Under the pieces are notes generated by a model that worked only from the letters and a program-made list of their open reading frames with translations, searched no databases and was not told the DNA's origin. DNA of 64,000 nt, taken from positions 18,950 to 82,949 of the forward strand of contig NZ_AQWS01000008.1 of assembly GCF_000375405.1 (NCBI RefSeq). The letters run 5' to 3'. Positions within the stretch are counted from its first letter, which is position 1. Every line of letters begins with the position of its first letter. Below are positions 56,180 to 63,778 of this stretch, piece after piece. The translations under genes were made by a program, and so were the position numbers. The DNA is from Bacteroides propionicifaciens DSM 19291 = JCM 14649 (GTDB lineage: Bacteria > Bacteroidota > Bacteroidia > Bacteroidales > Bacteroidaceae).

Positions 56180-57820
56180 CTAAACATGCTGAAGATACTC
56201 TACCAAGTTATCTTCACTGTCTAGGTGTAGCGACTTTCTAAGACGATATCTATTCATATTCACACTCTTAGGATTTGAGCCTAAAAGTAAAGCGATATCC
56301 TTTGTCGATAAATTAACACGAAGAAGAAGGGCTAAATTAATTTCACCACGAGTTAGACCTGGGTGCTTTTCTTCAAGTCTAATAATATAGGATTGGTTCT
56401 TTTCTTCTATACTTTTCAATAAGAGACTGTCAACCTGATTACCTCCTTGATATTGTATCAAGAATAAACTGAGTTGTCGTAAGTGCCTCTTAAGTTCTGC
56501 ATCTGGGAGCTTAGCACCATGTTTAATTTGATCTTGGATCGATTCAAGCAACTCATTTCTACTTTTGATAAACATCGCAAACGTAGTGGCCTCTTTATTA
56601 ACTTGATTTAAATCTTCTTGGATACTCTCTAAGTCTTTATTCTGCTTCAAAATCTTCAGTTCAGCAAGTTCACGTTGCGATTTTTCCAAATCGAGTTTAG
56701 CTCTCACTAGCTCAAGATCCTTACGTTTCTTAGACCAACGGTAAATAAAGAGAGAAACAACAAATAGTAATACAATAATCGTGAACAGAAAAACGACATT
56801 ACGCTTTAGGTTTTCAATCTTCATTGCATTCTCTTTAAACTCAACCTGTCTCTGCGCATCTTGAAGTTTCTTATCAGCAATGCTCTTATCCAAACTACGG
56901 AGCTTTTGACCATTAGAAAGCTCATGAGAAAGAAGAAATAACTTATAAAGTGAATTATAAGCCTTGTCATACTGCCCCATAGCACTATAAACCCAAGATA
57001 GATACTCATAATTATCACACTCTAACTCCTTGCTACCCACCTGAGCTATTTCTTTTTGAGCACAAAGCAAAGTAGCCAGAGCATCATCATATTTTCCTGC
57101 ATAAAAAAGCTGTTTACCTTTATTGTTATAGTTCTCACACAAGGCCCAGTTTGCATTAAGATTTTTGTTGATTACGATCGATTCCTCAATAAATCCTAGC
57201 TTCTCTTTTGAATTACCTTCATACAAACAGAGATTATTCAAATTGGCGGCTACACTCTTAATATTACCCAAACGCCTATTAATAGCCAAAGCATTTTTAA
57301 AGAATTGCTCTGCCACATCAAATTCAAGCAAATTGGCATGAACAATCCCTCGGTTATTAAAAGAAGAGGCAATCCCTATGGAATCTTGTTGCGATTTAAA
57401 GATTGCCAAAGCCTTATCATTATACTCAAAAGCTTGTCTATAATCTTTTAAACGATTATAGATATCTGATATTTCCATGTAAATATCAGCTTTTAAACCT
57501 TGAGAGGTACTAGGACAAATCAACATGGCATCAAAAAGCGACAACATAGCTGTATCGAAATCGCCCAAGTAGCTAGCAGCTCTACCATAAATAAATAGAG
57601 CTTCGGTGAGTATTTCAGTATTTAAAAGTGAATCTCGATAATCCATTATCATCTTTGACTTACGTAAAGCTTCTTGGGGGTTAGCTTGAAGTATATTTTT
57701 AGACTGAAGAAGTATGGAATCTAACTTCAATGATGAAATTTGAGCATAAGCGACAGAAGTCATCATCAAGAGATATAGAGTAGCTGATAATGAAAGAAAA
57801 TGCAAATATATTTTTCTCAT
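56180..57820 (-). CDS. SusR-like membrane regulator (TPR - TM - HTH)
   Basis: A 546-residue protein with a signal peptide (about 27 residues) and a periplasmic array of TPR motifs at about 60-330 (ADIYMEISDIYNRLKDYRQA, ASSFNNRGIVHANLLEFDVA). One transmembrane helix lies at about 342-362 (VVFLFTIIVLLFVVSLFIYR), followed by a coiled coil at about 370-435. The C-terminal helix-turn-helix contains HPGLTRGEINLALLLRVNLS and DIALLLGSNPKSVNMNRYRL. This is the SusR-type arrangement, in which a periplasmic sugar signal controls susC-type genes from the membrane. It lies just upstream of susC on the same strand and is the probable activator of this locus. Confidence 0.85.
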   Translation of the reverse strand: MRKIYLHFLSLSATLYLLMMTSVAYAQISSLKLDSILLQSKNILQANPQEALRKSKMIMDYRDSLLNTEILTEALFIYGRAASYLGDFDTAMLSLFDAMLICPSTSQGLKADIYMEISDIYNRLKDYRQAFEYNDKALAIFKSQQDSIGIASSFNNRGIVHANLLEFDVAEQFFKNALAINRRLGNIKSVAANLNNLCLYEGNSKEKLGFIEESIVINKNLNANWALCENYNNKGKQLFYAGKYDDALATLLCAQKEIAQVGSKELECDNYEYLSWVYSAMGQYDKAYNSLYKLFLLSHELSNGQKLRSLDKSIADKKLQDAQRQVEFKENAMKIENLKRNVVFLFTIIVLLFVVSLFIYRWSKKRKDLELVRAKLDLEKSQRELAELKILKQNKDLESIQEDLNQVNKEATTFAMFIKSRNELLESIQDQIKHGAKLPDAELKRHLRQLSLFLIQYQGGNQVDSLLLKSIEEKNQSYIIRLEEKHPGLTRGEINLALLLRVNLSTKDIALLLGSNPKSVNMNRYRLRKSLHLDSEDNLVEYLQHV

Positions 57821-57845
57821 TAAGACTTATGATTAAGGTTACCTA

Positions 57846-57853
57846 CAAATATA
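57846..57853 (-). promoter_or_regulatory. -7 promoter element (TATATTTG) for the SusR-like regulator
   Basis: The minus strand reads TATATTTG, matching TAnnTTTG, 25 bases before the ATG. Confidence 0.45.
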
Positions 57854-58035
57854 AAAACATTCAGAGGCTTTCATAAGAATATCAACACTTTAAGTTAAAG
57901 AAGGAACTACTTATTAACTAAATCATCAACTAAAGCCGACTTATACGATAAATAACAATAAAACAATAGAAGATCCTCTAGATATGACCTATACAGGATA
58001 TTCAATTTACCAAATATTTTATCTTAGCTTAATGT

Positions 58036-58052
58036 AAAGATTCACAATCTTT
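58036..58052 (+). promoter_or_regulatory. Perfect 7-3-7 inverted repeat upstream of kdgK
   Basis: AAAGATT and AATCTTT flank CAC. No T-run follows. It may be an operator for a uronate-responsive regulator encoded elsewhere. Confidence 0.35.
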
Positions 58053-58071
58053 CTAATAAACAACCTTTAAT

Positions 58072-58092
58072 ACAAGAATTGGAAGTTCTTGT
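58072..58092 (+). promoter_or_regulatory. Perfect 7-7-7 inverted repeat upstream of kdgK
   Basis: ACAAGAA and TTCTTGT flank a 7-base centre, about 110 bases before the kdgK -7 element. Candidate operator; no terminator features. Confidence 0.35.
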
Positions 58093-58200
58093 GAGAAATA
58101 TGCCTATTTTCAAAGAAGAAATACCTAAACCCCTAATTCAGGACACTTGATGAGCATTAATAAATAAAGTTATAATGTGTCATTAATAAAAAATAATCAT

Positions 58201-58208
58201 TATTTTTG
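58201..58208 (+). promoter_or_regulatory. -7 promoter element (TATTTTTG) for the uronate operon
   Basis: A match to TAnnTTTG, 33 bases before the original kdgK ATG at 58242. A TGTG at 58177-58180 with 20-base spacing is a weak -33 match. Confidence 0.5.
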
Positions 58209-58241
58209 CTATTTTGTCAAAATAATTTTAATTCATCCATT

Positions 58242-58271
58242 ATGAAGAAAGTCGTAAGCTTCGGATAAATC
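58242..58271 (+). other. Original kdgK start with in-frame TAA at codon 9
   Basis: ATG at 58242 opens the frame MKKVVSFG, then TAA (58266-58268), then IMLRLATPGYNRF in the same frame. The family sequence here is typically GEIMLRL, so TAA stands where a Glu codon (GAA) is expected, a single G-to-T change. The next ATG (58272) is three bases after the stop. Confidence 0.85.
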
Positions 58272-59279
58272 ATGCTACGTTTAGCAACTCCTGGTTACAA
58301 TCGTTTTATTCAGTCTACTTCACTTAATGCTACATTTGGTGGTGGTGAAGCTAACATTGCCGTATCACTCTCAAACTATGGTATCCCTACAGAGTTTATC
58401 ACTCGTTTACCCCAGAATGATATTGCTAACTGGTGTATTTCTGACCTTCGTAAATACAATGTAGGTACCAATCACATCGTAAGAGGTGGTGATCGTGTGG
58501 GAATCTACTTCCTAGAAACAGGTGCTGTTTCTCGTGCCTCTAAGGTGGTTTATGACCGCGCTAACTCTGCTATTGCTGAGATTAAGCCAGGTATGGTAAA
58601 CTGGAGAGAGGTATTCAAAGAAGCAAATTGGTTTCACTGGACTGGTATTACTCCTGCTATCTCACAGGGTGCAGCTGATGCTTGTCTAGAGGCTATTCAA
58701 ATTGCCAATGAGATGGGTGTTACTGTTTCGACTGACCTTAACTTCCGTAAGAACTTATGGAAATACGGTAAAACAGCTCAAGAGGTTATGCCAAAGCTTG
58801 TTGAGGGTTGCGATGTTATCCTAGGTAACGAAGAGGACTTCGAAAAAGTATTCGGCATCAAACCAGAAGGTTTCGATGTATCTCAAACTGGCGGTCAGGT
58901 TGATGCTCGTGAGTTTGAGTCTGTATGTGTACAGATGATGAAAAAATATCCTAGAGCTAAGAAGGTAATCATTACGCTTCGTGGTTCTATCAATGCAAAT
59001 CACAATACTTGGGGTGGCTGTCTTTACTCAGACAAACTATACATGTCAAAGAGATATGACATTACTCATATTGTAGACCGAGTAGGTGGTGGTGACTCTT
59101 TCATGGGTGGCTTAATCTACGGTCTATTAACTTACACGGATGACGATCAAAAAGCATTAGAGTTTGCAACAGCAGCTTCTTGCTTGAAGCACACCGTTTA
59201 TGGCGACTTCAACTTGGTTTCTGTTCCTGAGGTTGAAAACCTTATGGGTGGAGATGGATCGGGCCGTGTATCTCGCTAA
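58272..59279 (+). CDS. kdgK: 2-keto-3-deoxygluconate kinase, N-terminally interrupted
   Basis: A PfkB-family sugar kinase that phosphorylates 2-keto-3-deoxygluconate (KDG) to KDPG. From ATG 58272 it gives 335 residues; the natural start is ATG 58242, but a TAA at codon 9 separates them. Family marks are SLNATFGGGEANIAVSLSNY, VSTDLNFRKNLWKYGKTAQ, ILGNEEDFEKVFGI and the catalytic DRVGGGDSFMGGLIYGLL. Reinitiation at 58272 would lose the first beta-strand (KKVVSFGEI) of the kinase fold, so activity is doubtful. The rest of the frame is intact, so the lesion is recent or a sequence error. It is the first gene of the kdgK-kduD-kdgA-gatC-kduI operon. Confidence 0.88.
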   Translation: MLRLATPGYNRFIQSTSLNATFGGGEANIAVSLSNYGIPTEFITRLPQNDIANWCISDLRKYNVGTNHIVRGGDRVGIYFLETGAVSRASKVVYDRANSAIAEIKPGMVNWREVFKEANWFHWTGITPAISQGAADACLEAIQIANEMGVTVSTDLNFRKNLWKYGKTAQEVMPKLVEGCDVILGNEEDFEKVFGIKPEGFDVSQTGGQVDAREFESVCVQMMKKYPRAKKVIITLRGSINANHNTWGGCLYSDKLYMSKRYDITHIVDRVGGGDSFMGGLIYGLLTYTDDDQKALEFATAASCLKHTVYGDFNLVSVPEVENLMGGDGSGRVSR

Positions 59280-59309
59280 TAACATTATTCATTAAAAACA
59301 AAATCAATT

Positions 59310-60107
59310 ATGATTAACAACTTTTCATTAGAAGGAAAAATAGCTCTTGTAACGGGTGGTACTTATGGTATCGGTATGGGAATGGCTACAGCTCTAGGAA
59401 AAGCTGGTGCTAAAGTAATTTTTAATGCACGTAAAGCAGATGCAGTTAAAGCTGCAGAATCAGAATATAGAGCAAACGGTGTTGACGCTTATGGTTACGT
59501 ATGTGATGTAACTAAAGAGGATCAAGTCGTAGCTATGGTAAAAGATGTGGAAGCAAAACATGGTACTATTGATATCCTTGTAAACAATGCAGGTATTATC
59601 AAACGTATTCCTGTTATTGAAATGTCGGTTGAAGACTTCAAAGAGGTAATCGACATCGATCTAGTGGGTCCATTTATCGTATCAAAAGCTGTAGCTCCAG
59701 GTATGATTGCTAAGAAGGCAGGTAAGATCATCAACATCTGCTCAATGATGAGCGAGCTAGGTCGTGAGACGGTTTCAGCTTATGCAGCAGCTAAGGGTGG
59801 ACTTAAAATGCTAACTAAGAATCTTGCATGCGAGTTTGGTGAGCACAATATCCAAGTAAACGGCATTGGCCCAGGTTATATTGCTACACCTCAAACTGCT
59901 CCACTACGCCAGAAACAAGCAGATGGATCGCCACATCCTTTCGATTCATTTATTATCTCGAAAACTCCTGCTGCACGTTGGGGTAATCCAGAAGATCTTT
60001 CAGGTCCTGTGGTATTCCTTGCTTCGGGTGCATCAGACTTTGTAAACGGTCACATTCTTTATGTTGACGGTGGAATTCTAGCTTATATCGGAAAACAACC
60101 AAAATAA
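59310..60107 (+). CDS. kduD: 2-keto-3-deoxygluconate 5-dehydrogenase (SDR)
   Basis: A 265-residue short-chain dehydrogenase. The cofactor motif VTGGTYGIGMGMATALGKAG, NNAGIIKRIP and the catalytic Ser-Tyr-Lys (INICSMMSE, SAYAAAKGGLKML) are intact. Similar sequences are annotated as gluconate 5-dehydrogenase or KduD. The presence of KduI, KdgK and KdgA in the same operon makes reduction of 2,5-diketo-3-deoxygluconate to KDG the probable reaction. It starts 30 bases after kdgK and ends 10 bases before kdgA. There is no signal peptide, so it acts in the cytoplasm. Confidence 0.9.
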   Translation: MINNFSLEGKIALVTGGTYGIGMGMATALGKAGAKVIFNARKADAVKAAESEYRANGVDAYGYVCDVTKEDQVVAMVKDVEAKHGTIDILVNNAGIIKRIPVIEMSVEDFKEVIDIDLVGPFIVSKAVAPGMIAKKAGKIINICSMMSELGRETVSAYAAAKGGLKMLTKNLACEFGEHNIQVNGIGPGYIATPQTAPLRQKQADGSPHPFDSFIISKTPAARWGNPEDLSGPVVFLASGASDFVNGHILYVDGGILAYIGKQPK

Positions 60108-60117
60108 ACAACACAAT

Positions 60118-60792
60118 ATGTCAATATTCTCAAGACTACATGTTTATAACACAATGTTGGAACGTCCTATCGTTCCTGTGTTCTATCACAAAGACGTAGA
60201 GGTAGCAGAAGCCGTAGTAAAGGCTTGCTACGATGGAGGTATTCGTGCTTTCGAATTTACCAACCGTGGTGACTTCGCTCACGAGATCTTTGCTGAACTA
60301 AACAAATGGACCATCAAGAACTGCCCAGAGATGGTGCTAGGTATTGGTTCGATTGTTGAACCAGCTACAGCAGCTATTTATCTTCAAATTGGTGCTAGCT
60401 TTGTTGTTGGACCAATGATGAATGAAGAGATTTTTAAAATCTGTAACCGTCGCCAAGTGGCTTACATCCCTGGTTGTGGTTCAGTAACTGAGATCAATAA
60501 AGCTCAAGAATTAGGTGCTGAAGTGGTTAAGGTATTCCCTGCAGGTAATGTAGGTGGCCCTAGCTTTGTGAAGAACCTAAAAGCTCCAATGCCTTGGACA
60601 AATGCAATGGTTACAGGTGGTGTTGAGCCAACTGAAGAGAACCTAGCTGCTTGGTTCAAGGGTGGTGTTGCTTGTGTGGGCATGGGTTCTAAATTATTCC
60701 CAAGCGAAGTAATTCAAAGTGGTGATTGGCAGGTAATCTCTAAGAAATGCGAAGAGGTTATTGCTATTGCTAAGAAATATAAACAAGCTTAA
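60118..60792 (+). CDS. kdgA: KDPG/KHG aldolase
   Basis: A 224-residue class I aldolase that splits 2-keto-3-deoxy-6-phosphogluconate into pyruvate and glyceraldehyde 3-phosphate. The Schiff-base Lys is in AEVVKVFPAGNVGGPSFVKN, the catalytic Glu in GIRAFEFTNRGDF, and the phosphate-binding end is MVTGGVEPTEENLAAWFKGG. It is cytoplasmic and provides the last step of the uronate pathway. It begins 10 bases after kduD and ends 2 bases before the permease gene, indicating a tightly packed transcript. Confidence 0.94.
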   Translation: MSIFSRLHVYNTMLERPIVPVFYHKDVEVAEAVVKACYDGGIRAFEFTNRGDFAHEIFAELNKWTIKNCPEMVLGIGSIVEPATAAIYLQIGASFVVGPMMNEEIFKICNRRQVAYIPGCGSVTEINKAQELGAEVVKVFPAGNVGGPSFVKNLKAPMPWTNAMVTGGVEPTEENLAAWFKGGVACVGMGSKLFPSEVIQSGDWQVISKKCEEVIAIAKKYKQA

Positions 60793-60794
60793 TT

Positions 60795-62165
60795 ATGGAT
60801 TTTCTTAATTCAATTTTAGACTCCCTTAATTTAGGAGTTGGTTATGTAATTGGATTGGGCGCCAGTGTGATGATGCCAATTATCTTTACGATAATTGGTG
60901 TCTGCATGGGTGTTAACATCACAAAGGCTGTACGCTCGGGTCTGTATGTGGGTGTTGGTTTTGTTGGACTTGGTGTTATTACCAAGCTTCTGACCGATAA
61001 CCTAGGGCCTGCTGTTGATGCACTAGCAACAATCTACAACCTAGAGACAGATATTCTAGACATTGGATGGCCTGCTGCTGCAGAGGTTGCTTATAATTCA
61101 GCCGTAGGTGCTGTGGTGATTCCAGTGTGTATTGCACTTAACGTGGTTCTACTTATTTTCAAAGGAACTCGTACGGTGAATATCGACATCTGGAATTTTT
61201 GGCATCATGCTTTTGTGGGTTCAATCGTTGCACTAGCGACCGATAGCTTTGGCTATGGTCTATTTGCAGCTGTGATCTGTTATGTTATCTCTCTTGTTCT
61301 TGCCGATATGACAGCAAAACCATTTGCTAAGTTTTACGACAAGATGGAGGGTATCTCTATTCCTCAACCCTTTGTTGTGGCTTATGCTCCTTTTGCCTTG
61401 GTACTTAATAAGATCTTAGATATGATTCCTGGAATCAATAAGATTCAGATTGATGCCGATCAGATGAAAAAGAGATTTGGACTACTTGGTGAGCCCATCT
61501 TTTTGGGTGTAATTGTAGGCTGTTTGCTAGGTGCTCTAGCACAGTATGATTTTGCCAAAATCCTTCAATTAGGAATTATTATGGGTGCCGTAATGGAACT
61601 CATTCCTCGTGTAACCTCACTCTTTATCGAAGGTTTACTTCCTATTTCTGAGGCAACACGCGAGCTTGTTAAGAAGAAATTCAAAAACAGCAACTCACTC
61701 TATATTGGTATGACTCCAGCATTAGTAATTGGTCACCCAGCTACACTAGTATCAACTATTCTTTTGATTCCTGTGTTGCTATTCGTATCGGTTATCCTAC
61801 CTGGAAATAAGTTTTTACCCCTAACGAGTCTTGCTGGTCTATTATATATTTTTCCTATGATCTTGCCCTTTACTAAGGGTAATGTATTTAAGACATTCCT
61901 AATTGGTTTGATCTTAATGATTATGGGTAACTATATGGTAACAAGCCTTTCGGGTATCTTTACCGAATCGGTAATTGCTGCTACGGGAGACAAATATACA
62001 ACGGGTCAACAAGTTGGTACAATTGACTTTGCAGCCAGCCCACTGACTTGGATAATCTACGAACTAAACTATAACCTTAAGTTGGTTGGTGCATTAATCC
62101 TAGGAGCAGGAACACTTGCTTTACTGTGGATTAACCGTAGACGTAATATCAAAGAAAACGTATAA
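60795..62165 (+). CDS. Galactitol-type PTS IIC permease without partner subunits
   Basis: A 456-residue inner-membrane protein with about ten hydrophobic segments that resembles GatC, the EIIC component of galactitol phosphotransferase systems. Family-like stretches are LGASVMMPIIFTIIGVCMGV, TDNLGPAVDALATIYNLETD, EVAYNSAVGAVVIPVCIALN and GMTPALVIGHPATLVSTIL. No EIIA or EIIB gene is nearby, and Bacteroidota generally lack sugar PTS, so it probably works as a carrier uncoupled from phosphorylation. Its position between kdgA and kduI suggests import of KDG, diketo-deoxygluconate or a related uronate. The separate KdgK in the operon supplies the phosphorylation a PTS would otherwise give. It follows kdgA by 2 bases. 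Confidence 0.85.
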   Translation: MDFLNSILDSLNLGVGYVIGLGASVMMPIIFTIIGVCMGVNITKAVRSGLYVGVGFVGLGVITKLLTDNLGPAVDALATIYNLETDILDIGWPAAAEVAYNSAVGAVVIPVCIALNVVLLIFKGTRTVNIDIWNFWHHAFVGSIVALATDSFGYGLFAAVICYVISLVLADMTAKPFAKFYDKMEGISIPQPFVVAYAPFALVLNKILDMIPGINKIQIDADQMKKRFGLLGEPIFLGVIVGCLLGALAQYDFAKILQLGIIMGAVMELIPRVTSLFIEGLLPISEATRELVKKKFKNSNSLYIGMTPALVIGHPATLVSTILLIPVLLFVSVILPGNKFLPLTSLAGLLYIFPMILPFTKGNVFKTFLIGLILMIMGNYMVTSLSGIFTESVIAATGDKYTTGQQVGTIDFAASPLTWIIYELNYNLKLVGALILGAGTLALLWINRRRNIKENV

Positions 62166-62188
62166 ATAAAGTACTTAATTAAAAAACA

Positions 62189-63097
62189 ATGAACATGAAA
62201 AAGATTCTATTTGCAGTATCACTACTGTTTGCAGGCTTTAGCTTAAATGCTCAAAAACACATCGAATGGGATGTACGTTATGCACATCACCCAGAAGATT
62301 TCAAAAAATACGAGACAGAAAAGATTCGTAAAGATTTCTTAATCGAGAAAGTATTCGAAAAAGATATGATCCACATGACATACACTATGTACGATCGTTT
62401 TATCGTAGGTGGTGCTATGCCAGTTAACAAAGAGTTAGCTCTAGACACAATCGACATCTTGAAAGCTCCAAACTTCCTTCACAGAAGAGAGATTGGTATT
62501 ATCAACATCGGTGGTGATGGTATTGTAAAGGTGGGTAAGAAAAGCTACACAGTAAAGAACAAAGAAGCTCTTTACGTTGGTGCAGGTGACCACGAGGTTG
62601 TTTTCGCTTCGAAAGATGCTAAGAATCCAGCTAAGTTTTACTTCAACTCAGCAACAGCTCACAAGGCTTTCCCAACAAAACTAATTACTCTTAAAGATGC
62701 GAACGTAATCGAAGCGGGTAGTGCAGCAGAATCAAACCGTAGAACAATCAACCAACTAATTGTTAAAGAAACAGTAGATGTTTGTCAAGTTCAAATGGGT
62801 ATGACTATGCTTCACGAAGGTAGTGTTTGGAACACAATGCCAGCACATACACACAACCGTAGAATGGAAGCTTACCTATACTTCGACCTACCAGCAAACC
62901 AAGCGGTATGTCACTTTATGGGTGAACCACAACAAACTCGTCACATTTGGATGCAAAATGAGCAAGCTGCAATTTCTCCAGAATGGTCAATCCACTCAGG
63001 AGCTGCGACTAGCAACTACACATTCATCTGGGGTATGGCGGGTGAAAACCTCGACTACAACGATATGGACAAATTTGCTCCTGATCAGTTGAGATAA
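62189..63097 (+). CDS. kduI: 5-keto-4-deoxyuronate isomerase with signal peptide
   Basis: A 302-residue KduI that interconverts 5-keto-4-deoxyuronate and 2,5-diketo-3-deoxygluconate. The cupin-type zinc site is kept: His-x-His and Glu in AHTHNRRMEAYLYF, and the later His in SPEWSIHSGAATSNYTFIWG; FLHRREIGIINIGGDGIVKV and ESNRRTINQLIVKE also match. Unlike the cytoplasmic E. coli enzyme (278 residues), it begins with a clear signal peptide, KKILFAVSLLFAGFSLNAQ, with cleavage after Ala21. It is therefore predicted to act in the periplasm. Either of two in-frame ATGs (62189, 62195) would include that peptide. It is the last gene of the operon and a terminator follows. Confidence 0.93.
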   Translation: MNMKKILFAVSLLFAGFSLNAQKHIEWDVRYAHHPEDFKKYETEKIRKDFLIEKVFEKDMIHMTYTMYDRFIVGGAMPVNKELALDTIDILKAPNFLHRREIGIINIGGDGIVKVGKKSYTVKNKEALYVGAGDHEVVFASKDAKNPAKFYFNSATAHKAFPTKLITLKDANVIEAGSAAESNRRTINQLIVKETVDVCQVQMGMTMLHEGSVWNTMPAHTHNRRMEAYLYFDLPANQAVCHFMGEPQQTRHIWMQNEQAAISPEWSIHSGAATSNYTFIWGMAGENLDYNDMDKFAPDQLR

Positions 63098-63123
63098 GAG
63101 ATCAGTAGATACTACAATAAGAT

Positions 63124-63161
63124 AAAAATCCCCTAAAGCCTACAGGTTTTAGGGGATTTTA
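63124..63161 (+). terminator. Rho-independent terminator of the uronate operon
   Basis: AAAATCCCCTAAAGCC and GGTTTTAGGGGATTTT pair around a TACA loop (one G-T pair). The A- and T-tracts also allow termination of the converging gene. Confidence 0.88.
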
Positions 63162-63190
63162 TTATTAAGATGTAATAAGAATAAACGCGC

Positions 63191-63778
63191 TTAGAATAAG
63201 AACTTAACACCTACTGATAGATCTCCAAAAGAGCTACTACCTATAGTATTACCCTTCAAGCTCCAATCACGTGCAGTATCACCACCCTTAGGCTTATGCT
63301 GAGAATATCCAGCATTAACAAGCACAAAAGAGGCTTCAATCGAGAACCAGCTATTTACAATAAGGTCAAACCCTGGTGCAACTTGAAAATGAATGCCAAA
63401 ACCATCTGTATTTGGATTGCTATTCTTGGTATTAGAGATATCAACAGGCAAAGCCATTTGACCAAACACATAGAGATTACCCGCAATATTCCAATATTTA
63501 CGAGCCAAAGGCATAATCGTATAAGTATTAGACTTTAGGTCGTCATGTTTTACTTGACTATAACCCAAAGCACCACCTACCGCAACTGTTGGAGAAATAA
63601 ATCTACCAACCAAAGGCATAATAGATGTTTGAGTTACTTTTTCAACTCCTGAAGTAACATTTATCTCTTGCTTACCAAAGTTTACATTACCTCCAGCAAA
63701 CCATACTCCCTTTAAACCTTGTGCACTCATAGACAGACAAACAATCATCAATGAGGCTAATAGAATTAATCTTTTCAT
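63191..63778 (-). CDS. Small outer-membrane beta-barrel protein
   Basis: A 195-residue exported protein with a signal peptide of about 19 residues (ending LSMSAQ). An eight-strand-type barrel pattern follows: GVWFAGGNVNFGKQEINVTS, PTVAVGGALGYSQVKHDDLK, YTIMPLARKYWNIAGNLYVF and IEASFVLVNAGYSQHK. It ends in Phe (GVKFLF), the usual barrel-insertion signal. This is the OmpA-barrel/porin-like family common in Bacteroidota. The function is unknown. It converges on kduI across the shared terminator, and the 222 bases upstream to the window end show no gene or clear promoter. Confidence 0.8.
   Translation of the reverse strand: MKRLILLASLMIVCLSMSAQGLKGVWFAGGNVNFGKQEINVTSGVEKVTQTSIMPLVGRFISPTVAVGGALGYSQVKHDDLKSNTYTIMPLARKYWNIAGNLYVFGQMALPVDISNTKNSNPNTDGFGIHFQVAPGFDLIVNSWFSIEASFVLVNAGYSQHKPKGGDTARDWSLKGNTIGSSSFGDLSVGVKFLF

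Larger units (their letters stand above)
57821..58241. other. Divergent control region between the Sus-type locus and the uronate operon
   Basis: A 421-base AT-rich region without a convincing gene. It holds a -7 element for the regulator (57846-57853, minus), a -7 element for kdgK (58201-58208, plus) and two inverted repeats (58036-58052 and 58072-58092) that are candidate operators. Confidence 0.5.
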
